Below are positions 56,022-64,000 of a DNA stretch of 64,000 bases, in pieces. Each line of letters starts with the position of its first letter. Position 1 is the stretch's first letter. Source of the stretch: Guadua angustifolia (lineage: Eukaryota; Streptophyta; Magnoliopsida; Poales; Poaceae). The stretch spans positions 3,720,001 to 3,784,000 of the forward strand of contig CM070506.1 in the NCBI GenBank assembly GCA_036346375.1. Direction: 5' to 3'. Made by a program: the position numbers and the translations under genes. A model generated the notes under the pieces. It did no database searches, was not told the DNA's origin, and was given only the letters and a program-made list of their open reading frames with translations.

Positions 56022-58552
56022 GTTGGTATCAGAGCGGGCTTCAGGTCCGTGGTGTTTGAATGTAGTGAGTAGCTCTAGAGTAAACTAAAATTTTGCAGCG
56101 TGATATTAGAAACATGGCATAGGTTTCTGCTCCTTTAAAATTTGGCCTTCGGGCAACAACCTTAAAATCTGAATTAGAGTGGTTAACTAACTTAAAACTT
56201 GACACACTCTGATGCACAGTAGGATGGGTATGGGTACATTGCATTGCGCCTAAATGTTGAGTGCTAAATTTATTGTTGTATATTGCTTTGACCATGGAAG
56301 GACTATTGGAATCAGTATGCTTATGTTCATGTTATTGGCTAAACCGAAAGGTTTCGACCTTGTTCATTTGGCCGAGTTGTGGGTCTTGCTTGTGGGTGGG
56401 ACTGGTGAGTGCCACCTTGCTGTTTGGGAAACCTCTCGTTCTTGAGTCGTCGTTTTCGTGGAGTAGTTAGAGGATAAGGAGGGAAGGTTGGTTTCTTCTG
56501 CCTTCAATGTTTGGATTTAAAGAGAAAAAGCTTAGTGATGAACCTCTTTGGGTAGCTTATACTGTTGTCTTCGGTTTCGTTGGATTGTTTGGTTTTGTTG
56601 GTTATCGTGGGTTGCCTTGTGTTGAAAAACCATTGTAGTTGTTGTTCTCTCCATTTAAGGAACCTCTTGAAGCTTCCTTGGTGCAAACTAAAATCGTGTG
56701 GATCTTTGGTGTTAAGGTTTTATCAAGAAGGATTTAATTGATCATTTGGTTTTTCCCATGTATCTCTTTTGCTTCCTGGAAGTTGTAAATGTTGAGATTT
56801 GTTTAAGGAGTTGTTTCCGTCGGAGTTTGGGAATTTGAGAGTCGAATTCTCTTATGACTTATGGTTGAGTTTTTTTTCTGGAAAGAGATGGTTTTTGTTG
56901 TTGTTGTTCATGCTTAAAATCGTGGTTCTTCTCTAAAGGTTGGGTGCGCGACTCACGAGAGTGTATGGTGAGTAGTTGAGCCTCCAAATAAGGAGGGTTA
57001 CTGATTTCGTTAAGAAGAACTTGTTGGTTATTCAAAGACAACCAAATTTATTGGATGGTAGAGCATGATTAAATTGGAATGGTAGGTGATTCTAAAGTGA
57101 AAGGTTGATTAGAGTTTTTACAATGGTTGTGAGTCAGGAAATTGTTTGGAGGTTCGAGATTTGTGTTCCGGTAAGTCTAGTGTTGCTCAAGGTGAAAATT
57201 GTAAGTATTGAATCCTAAATGGTATGCATATTAGAATGCTAGAGATGATGGGATTTGAGGTGAACCTTCTTTTAGGGATATATGGATTCATTTGTTTGTG
57301 TGATCTTTTGGATGGATGCCTTTCGGCTAAGGCATTCTGATTTGTGTGCATTAGAGATCCCCTAGATTAGTTTGCATTTTGTCAAGTTGCGGAGTCAACT
57401 TTGTTGATTGAAAATGAGGATGAAAGAATGTTTAATTATGAAGTATTATGTTGGTGGGTTCTGAATGCGTTACCTCGCGGAATAACGCCATTCAATTGTC
57501 TTTACTAAGAAAATCATCTTAAGTTATGATTGAGGTATTTATGCTCATGGGTGTAAGATTGGATCATGTTTTTAGCGTGCGAGTGAGTTATATGTTGTAT
57601 TGTTAGATAAAGAAAACAACCGAACTCAAGGTAATGTTTGGTAGCTCTTGATCGAGAAATATTTGTATTTCTATTTTGGCTAGAGTTGGGTTTGATTAAA
57701 ATGTGTGGTGTTTGAGAATGTTCTCCTAAAGGTGATTCTTATGATTGTTTCATAAGTGATTTTTGCGAGTGAAATAGTTCCGCCGGGAAATGAGTTTCCC
57801 CCGTCTAAAAAAAAATTTGGTTGTTGTGTGAATGTGTTTGATTCCTGGATCGGTTTCCACTTTCTGAATTTTTTTTGGCTTTGGTAAAAGTAAGATAAAT
57901 TGCTTTGTTAAAAGTGAAATGCATCTATAAAAGATTTATTTGGTATTTTTTTGTTATTTTGTTTCCCTGGTAGTGTCTGATTAATTTATTGGACCACTTG
58001 GTAGTTGCTGGTAATTGCATTACCCTTTTTCCGAAGTGTGTTAGATCGTTTGGTTGCGTCGGATATGAATAAGTTTGTGTCAACCTGAGGTGGATTGGTC
58101 TGTGGCGATTGATATTGCTAGCTAGTTGACCCTAACTACGAAGTAGGCATGGTAGAAAAAAAATGATTGTGCCATATCGGGCTTTTTCATTCGAGGGCAA
58201 TGGTCGGTATTTGTCTTTTTGTTAAAAGGTCAACCATTTGTAAGAGATAGGAGTTTGTGTTTTGGTTCTTTGAGTACAAGTTGGGAATCCAAGATGATAA
58301 AGTTGATGATATCAGGGATTTGTTTAGAATTGGTTTAGAGGCTTGTTAGAGTAAAGCGTCCTGTGTTGTCCTTGTTTTCTTGTGTACGACGAATTTTGGT
58401 AGAGAGGTTAACGGGTGGTACCATGTTTACCTGAGAATTATCCTTGGGATAAAAGGGGATCGATCATCTTAGTGCCAAAGGAAAGTTTAGTGTGAGTTGC
58501 GTTAGACTGTTTTTGATAGTGGCATGATTTGATTAATCGTCCTATCGTTTGG
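56022..58552 (+). other. Internal region 2 of the array (3' truncated)
   Basis: Primer site at 56024-56035, then a near-identical copy of internal region 1 without the solo LTR. Homology stops after CCTATCGTTTGG at 58552; the last 347 bases, the purine tract and any final LTR are missing. Confidence 0.88.
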
Positions 58553-59679
58553 CAACCAACTTATGCAGGTGTAGTTGTTATGGATTGCTAGGAAACTGCA
58601 TGTCCATTAATGCTTGATTTCACATATGAAAGATGATGTAATATCATTAGTTCATACCAGATTCTTAGGTTCGGTGCAATTTTTTTAAGCATTTGTTTTA
58701 TTACCTAAACGTTACTCCTGTGTTTTACTCATAAGTCTTCTCTTCGATGATTGTATTGGCTACATGAACTCAGGCCTAGCGATAGCACTGAGATTCAGTG
58801 GAGAAGGAATAAGGAATTCCCATATGGTATGTTCTCGAGCACCCAACAACGCGATGCTCGCTTTAATTACTGCTACAAAAAAAACTTTGCCATATGAGAT
58901 ATACTAATCTTATCTAATAATGGTTTAGAGTATTTTACCCATGATTTGTTAATTCAGATGTTTTCTATGTTTAGCAGGCTGGTGGTGTGGAGTTGTTGGC
59001 CACTTGGAGTAATGTGATGGAAACTGGCATTGTTTTTAATTGCTATCTTCCGCATAGTTGCACATTCCTGTTTTATGTCACAAATAGATTCTACACTTCT
59101 TGAGTATGCCGATGCCTATCGTATCGTTCTATGGGAATGAAGATGCTATTGCTGGATCCCTTAAAGAAAGCTTGGTATGTGCATTATTTTCTCTTACCTG
59201 GACGTACATTTAGCTAGCCTTGTTTTATATTGAGAAAAACTAATTTGGCTTCTCAACACAGAGGCAACCGGAAAATCTAGGAGCACAAAGTGCCAGTCTT
59301 TGAGATATGCTTTGAGAAATGAAGAGAAAGGTACAATCCTCTCTTGTCGTAAGACTAATTTTTATATTGTGTACATGAAATAGTATAGCCCAGAGTATAT
59401 ATTCTGTCAGTCAGAAATGATATACTTAGAAATGTCTGCTTATCTTCTCACTGGACATATCATACTTATAACACAGACATTCATTTCTACCAGGGTGATA
59501 CCCATGAAGATCTTTTTAAGGAGGTTACAGAGTATTATCCAATCTATGCTAAAATTACTAATAATATTGTGGCGCAGGCACAACTATTGCTACAAATACA
59601 GATAAGCCACCATTCGTGGTTATTTGTTTTTAGTCTATTTTTCAACATTTCTTGGTCTATAGGTTTGAGGTATGCGTCA
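58553..59679 (+). pseudogene. Probable displaced 3' exons of the Ptta gene
   Basis: The first 16 bases after the array (58553-58568, ending ATGCAG before GTGTAG) look like the tail of the exon cut at 34923. Exon-like stretches with AG/GT borders follow at 58774-58826, 58978-59174 and about 59264-59302, plus an open stretch at 59494-59600. Their weak readings (VELLATWSN, FYGNEDAIAGSLKESL) fit the loosely conserved C-terminus of Ptta proteins only in outline. Orientation and order agree with the upstream half. Stops occur in the longer exon, so the gene is dead here too. Confidence 0.4.
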
Positions 59680-60078
59680 TCTCTACTAAAAGTTAGATGC
59701 CCCTAGATATCTATGTCCATGGATGGCGCTTATGTTACAACACTAGGATTAATCATTGTTTTTCCTGAAATTATGCAGTGCATGACATGTTTCTCATGCA
59801 GTTTAATGGCTGACCTTCATATCTGTGGTAGCTAGGGAGTTTTTTCTGTTTTTAAGGAAGTACAGTTCGGAGGTAATGAAAAGGAAACGTTGTGGCCTGC
59901 TTTAGAGTAAATTCAGAAAGGAAACATATAATTTTCATGTGCCTCTAATGTAATATACTCATGCATATTGTTTGTTTCTTAGTTTCCTTTGTATCACTTA
60001 TTTTTTATGCTTCTACACAAAAAATTCTTACTTGATAAGTTCTTCTCAGGGCTAATTATCTTCCACGTTTTGTTGCAG

Positions 60079-60318
60079 CATTTTGGTATCCCACAAATAT
60101 CTGAAGTTGAGGCTCAAGCTTGTGATCTCTACAGTGAAATGTCAGAGCTTGCTGAGTTAGGAGGTGTGTCAAATGTTGATGGCTTTTGTGCTAACGATGT
60201 GGATGTTACTAACCACACTTTCCAACCCAGATACTCTAAACTTGCCAGTAGTGACGATTATATAGAGCTGAACACTCTCCTAACTCCTGCAACCTTCTTG
60301 TTCTGTTTTCCATCATAG
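60079..60318 (+). pseudogene. NAC transcription factor C-terminal exon fragment
   Basis: After the acceptor TTGTTGCAG an exon reads 79 residues: FGIPQISEVEAQ, DLYSEMSELAELGG, DGFCAND, DDYIELNTLL, then stops at 60316-60318. This succession of acidic motifs resembles the C-terminal regulatory part of a group of plant NAC transcription factors (including membrane-tethered types). The DNA-binding NAC domain is not present. The last residues before the stop look frame-slipped. Assignment is by memory of the motif order and is moderate. Confidence 0.5.
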
Positions 60319-62002
60319 CCAGATCGAGTGATTATTGTCGTTATTTGACATATGTGGTTTATGGCTTGGTGAGAACATAGGCAGGTAATTTCTTCAATAT
60401 ACTTTATTATCAAGTTAATCATTTTACTTTCTCACATATAAGGATCCCACTTCATTATGTTTCGTAAATCGCTTTGTGCTGCACAAAAATTAAACGAGCA
60501 TAAAGAGAATAGCATTGCAAGTTTTTTTTTAAAAAATACAATGCTTCCACTAGAGTTTTCTCATCTGTGTTATAGACTAGCTACTCTTAGCAAGCATATT
60601 GGTCTAAATCAACAAAATTGCGAACACCTAAAGATGGAAATTCTAGCCTTTTTAGCTTTCCTTACATGATATTTTAAGTTATAAGGAAGCTAACTATCTT
60701 GAGCCAAAAAAATGTAGTCTCCTCTATGAAGCCATGCTCTAGCTAGATCTTGAGCCAAAAAAGGAGAAATAATTATTACGTTGGACTTATTAAGCCCAAA
60801 GAGGACGAGGGATCTTCACAATTTTCAGCATAGCAATGCTAGCTAAGCAAGCGTGGTGGCTATTGCAGGATCTCAGCTTGCTTTGTGTGATCTAAAACTA
60901 ACACAGAGCTAATCTTGCTCAACATTCCCCGTTTTCGATCTAAAACTCTATCTAACAATGTAAACAACCAATCACATACTCAATCAATTCGTCTAGAAGC
61001 CAATCTCATAAAAGTGTTTCATCAGTTCTTTAGATTTGGGAGCATCCAAAAATATGATTCTTTGACTGATTCTCAAACATATTCCTCAACGTGGCTGCAT
61101 CTCACATAATATAATGCAGTTCTTGATATTCTTAGCTGCGTTTGTGAGACAGCAGCCCGTATACAGGGCAAGAATTAGTGGTCTAGAACTCCAAAACAAT
61201 GCATCTGTACATTTAGATTGTTTCTGAATGTTTTTTACATACTGTTTAGCGCTTCGCATTTTGCCAACAAGAGCAGAGCAGCATGTAGTTGTTACCAATA
61301 TTTTCTGACAACTCAAGGTATGAGTGCCTAGCGACAAGACAGTACAAATCCATTCTGATCAATTTGGTTTCTTTTAACTTTTAAGAAAAAAACTAATATT
61401 GTCATTATTTTAATGTATGCACTAACATAAAAGATATAAACAACTCGTTTCTTTATTTCATTCCTATGTCCAACTTTTTTCCCCTGAAATGTGCTGCCAA
61501 TTTTATAAGCCCTAACAAATACAGTCTTCATGTGGATGCTAATGCCATACTAGAGGTAAAGGATGAAAGGTGATGAAAATGTTTCTTACTCCTAGGTTCT
61601 AACCTTTCCATTGAACAACCAAAAAAGGTAGCAACATCTTCTATCTTGGGGTATGCACATTACTGATTTACCCATCGACCACTTGTTTTTTGTTGTATAC
61701 GCACGTCGAATCATGACATATGGTTGGTGCATATTCTTTCAACAATGTAGGCAGCTTTCAGGCTGGAATTCATTGGTAACATTTGCTTCTTGTGTTTTGT
61801 TTTTCCAAAGGGCTTGTGTTGTGTACAGCATCTACCAATGGCATACATGATGAAAGGGGTCTTCAAAAGCTTCAAGGTTATCTCTCAGATCTTTGTTATA
61901 TGATTTTCGTGTTTGAATTTTGATTGCGCTGAACAAAGGTTGTAGGCTTAAGAATTGAGTTTAGCTGCCCGTTGCTCTGGCTTATTCTTCCTTCTGCACA
62001 CC
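60319..62002. other. Helitron interior without recognised gene
   Basis: AT-rich; short open frames only. Exon-like words occur (for example around 61745-61800) but no family is recognised. Confidence 0.4.
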
Positions 62003-62116
62003 ATGCTTGCAATGGTTAAGGAGCATCAGATAGAAACTGGTCATCCAACAGACGTGAAGCACGTCACGCATATCAGTTGGGATAGCCAAACGGAGAGTGT
62101 TGCTTCTCTCAGCTGG
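62003..62116 (+). pseudogene. ROP-interactive CRIB (RIC) protein exon fragment
   Basis: An open stretch ends at a GTACAT donor after 62116 and reads IETGHPTDVKHVTHISWD. The P-T-D-V-K-H-V-x-H-I-x-W-D pattern is the CRIB motif of plant RIC proteins, which bind active ROP GTPases at the plasma membrane. The usual glycine after I/V is serine here. Only this exon is visible, in the same orientation as the NAC fragment. The left border is unclear (GTTAAG before GAGCATCAG is a possible acceptor). Confidence 0.72.
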
Positions 62117-62932
62117 GTACATATATAGCAAAACTCAGAACAATGCTACAATTCTCTTTTACTCCATTGCTTGATCACCTATGTTAGTCCTAATTTGTTA
62201 AGAAGCTGAGTTACCTCAGTTTTCCTTTTTAGACAAATGACATGAAGGGGTTACTGGACTTTTCATCGTTGATCAATTTTTGACTTTCAATAGGAACCTC
62301 CTGGATTTTTTAGGGTATTTTTTTTCTAGATCTCCTATTCTTCAGTTTCTGCAGTGGTGCACATGTTTAGTCCAATTGCTTCTATTTTCTCAGGAACAAG
62401 ATTGTCGTTTTGCTTATAGTAGCGTGCATGTATGGGCTACATGCGCATATATCATAATTCACAGAACATAACTTCAGTAAAAAAGTATCAAAATTTTGGT
62501 GTTAGAAATATCACTGTTGCCATGCCTGTTTGATGAACAAACTCTTCCTTAAAATGGTAAGGTCTGTGATGCACTTCCTAATAGGATTTTTTTTTTTGCT
62601 TTTGTTGCTTCTTTTATAATGTGTAGTGTGAACTGTAAACTTTTCTTTGTTCATATGAAATAAATAACATCCGAAGCTCTAATTAATTATTTACTATATT
62701 GATCTTTGCAACGAATACCTGCTAACCAATATCAAAATGGATAACTTAGACATAGGATTAGTTTTGATACCAAATACTCACCCATCATGGAATAGATTGT
62801 CTACATGTACACTTTACAAGAAACCTTTTTGGTCTTGATTAATATACATGGTACAATATTTCTTTTTCCCTCAAACATGTACAGCGCTCCATCAAAAGGT
62901 TATGGCGCAGCGTAGCGCGCAATCCTACCTAG

Positions 62933-63523
62933 TATATCTTATACACGGAAGATTTTGAGCGCATGCAAGGCACCAAGTACAATTTTTTGGCAAAAAAGCT
63001 CTCCAGGAATTCCGGAATCGCCAATAGGTCCTTCCACTAGTATTTTGCAAAAAGGATCCCCAGAATTCTGGAATTGCCATTAGGTCCTTCCACCGGTGTT
63101 TTGCAAAAAGGACCCTAGAATTCCGAAATTACCAGTAGGTCCTTCCACCAGTGTTTTGCAAAAAGGACTCTGGAAATTCTAAAATTATGAATAGGTCCTT
63201 TCAACGGCTATTTTGCAAAAAAGACCCCATAATTCCACAAAATCATCCCGAATGCTGGTTCTTTTGACCCAGAAGATTCCACAATCGCGAACAAGTCCTT
63301 TCGCCAGTTATTTTGCAAAAAAAGACCCCGTAGATCCGCAAATTCAACACGAGCGCCGGTTCTTTTGATACAAAAGATTGGAATTACGTTATGCCAATTC
63401 ACTGACGGCTCCTAGCCAGTTAATTAAAAAAAAACACCGCCAAGAAAAACAAAATTGTATTTTTTAGAAAAATTTGGACCGAATTTTTTCACCGGACGCA
63501 GCATCGCGCACCTCTCTATCTAA
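62933..63523 (+). mobile_element. Possible second Helitron-like 3' terminus
   Basis: At 63495-63510 the sequence GACGCAGCATCGCGC resembles the Helitron 3' core, and CTAA (63520-63523) is followed by T, fitting CTRR-T. The degenerate tandem repeat lies just inside. No 5' end assigned. The overlapping TCTCTATCTAATATTATAAAG (from 63513) could instead be a Helitron 5' end running to the right. Confidence 0.35.
62985..63330 (+). repeat. Degenerate ~50-60-bp tandem repeat
   Basis: About five units, each with TTTTGCAAAAAGGA or a close variant, then AATTCCG/AATTCTG and AATAGGTCCTT. Anchors lie near 62988, 63043, 63102, 63157, 63210 and 63311; the last interval is about double. Units are only moderately similar. 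Confidence 0.75.
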
Positions 63524-64000
63524 TATTATAAAGTTGAGGAGACAACAGTTAACGTGTGCATGCATACACTTAATTAGAGATAAGAAGTTGAAGTAAAGAG
63601 AAAAAATAAATAGGAGGGTACCTCCTGTCCTGGCTTCGTGAGCCGCAGCAAAGAAAGGAAAAGGGCAGCGCGAACAGCAGAGGGAGGAGCTAGAGAAAAA
63701 GCAGTGGCGGAGGACAAAACAAAATTATGATGTGATGAATTCTTTAGTATAGATTAATAATTTTATATGGAATCAAAGTTATTCATACACCGATAATAAT
63801 GAACAAAACTAGTTTGCTAAATAGATTAATCACAATATTATAAAGCATAAAGATGCAAAAGGAAAACAAAAAACGTTCCAGTAGAATACTAGTTCTGTCT
63901 AGGTGGCTGAAGCAATTGCATTTGACGAGTTTTCATCTTCTGCACAGGCCTTTTTTGTGTTAGCGTTAATGAGCCAGCGGTATATATTGCAATTATAAAT
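63524..64000. other. Right end of window, no gene recognised
   Basis: AT-rich apart from a short GC-richer patch at 63620-63715. May be the start of a Helitron-like element (see the preceding entry). No coding region or RNA gene is visible. Confidence 0.35.

Larger units (their letters stand above)
34924..58552 (+). mobile_element. Tandem array of a non-coding long-LTR retroelement (LARD-like)
   Basis: Order on the plus strand: LTR 5' half (34924-36775), unrelated C-poor segment (36776-41779), internal 3' end (41780-42537), full LTR (42538-45992), full internal region (45993-52566, split by a solo LTR), full LTR (52567-56021), internal region truncated at 58552. One unit is about 6.33 kb after removing the solo LTR: LTR 3455 bp plus internal 2878 bp. 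Each complete LTR is followed by a tRNA-iMet primer site, and the two LTRs starting at 42538 and 52567 are preceded by the purine tract AAGGGGGGAGAG. No gag or pol is readable anywhere, so this is a large retrotransposon derivative mobilised in trans. Superfamily cannot be assigned without coding sequence; the very long LTRs suggest Gypsy. The array interrupts an exon of the Ptta gene. Confidence 0.85.
59680..62932 (+). mobile_element. Candidate Helitron with captured gene fragments
   Basis: Starts TCTCTACTAAAAG after A (59679), the usual grass Helitron 5' pattern. Ends with the GC-rich palindromic GCGCAGCGTAGCGCGC (62905-62920) and CTAG (62929-62932) followed by T, so the A-T host dinucleotide is split as expected. 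Length 3.25 kb, no Rep/helicase, so non-autonomous. It holds plus-strand fragments of a NAC and of a RIC/CRIB gene. The 3' end is well supported; the 5' end rests on one short motif. Confidence 0.55.

Noticed and set aside
59494..59605. Open stretch reading GDTHEDLFKEVTEYYP as an NAC or other known exon
   Set aside because: It has an acceptor but no donor and no family I recognise; kept only as part of the uncertain displaced-exon region.
1..64000. tRNA, rRNA or CRISPR features
   Set aside because: None seen. The tRNA-like words TGGTATCAGAGC are retroelement primer-binding sites, and the direct repeats are satellite, minisatellite or subterminal repeats.

Overview
The window is nuclear DNA from a flowering plant, almost certainly a grass. 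The evidence is the set of element families (a Sirevirus-type Copia element, a CACTA element, PIF/Harbinger-like and Helitron-like elements carrying gene pieces, very long LTRs without coding capacity), grass-like protein fragments with GT/AG introns, and a tandem satellite. I see no intact host gene. Nearly everything is transposable elements, satellite, or broken and captured gene pieces, which suggests a heterochromatic or gene-poor region. The species cannot be named from the sequence.

Layout. 1-734: tail of a Helitron-like element with a CTAG terminus. 735-5375: minus-strand copy of a non-coding long-LTR retroelement whose LTR starts exactly inside an exon of a Tudor-SN (TSN/SND1) gene fragment. 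5376-6549: five exons of that fragment. 7216-12753: about 32 satellite monomers of about 172 bp, of two alternating kinds. 13447-30379: a PIF/Harbinger-like element (TTA target duplication) carrying two exons of the PPi-dependent phosphofructokinase PFP. It is split by a Copia/Sirevirus element (13783-29065, duplication GAAGA), which is itself split by a 6.1-kb CACTA element (21491-27596, duplication TGT) holding a class II formin first exon and a TRF-like Myb gene fragment. 30754-34923: a many-exon Ptta/En-Spm (Transposase_24) gene, plus strand.

34924-58552: 23.6 kb of the long-LTR family inserted in an exon of the Ptta gene. The order is truncated LTR, a 5-kb C-poor segment, internal 3' end, full LTR (3455 bp), internal region split by a 3.7-kb minus-strand solo LTR (duplication GATGC), second full LTR (3455 bp), and a truncated second internal region. 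The unit is about 6.3 kb and looks like a tandem LTR-internal-LTR-internal array. The internal region has a tRNA-iMet primer site and a purine tract but no gag or pol, so it depends on another element's proteins. 58553-59679 probably holds the displaced 3' exons of the Ptta gene. 59680-62932 is a candidate Helitron with fragments of a NAC transcription factor and a ROP-interactive CRIB (RIC) protein. A degenerate tandem repeat and a second Helitron-like terminus follow.

No genes here work together as a pathway. The biology is nested transposition, capture of host exons by at least three kinds of DNA element, and LTR recombination. The least explained structures are the C-depleted 5-kb segment, a hairpin cluster kept in four LTR copies of two diverged subfamilies, and a GC-rich module shared by the LTRs and the CACTA element. 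All family assignments come from reading translations and termini by eye; no database search was run.
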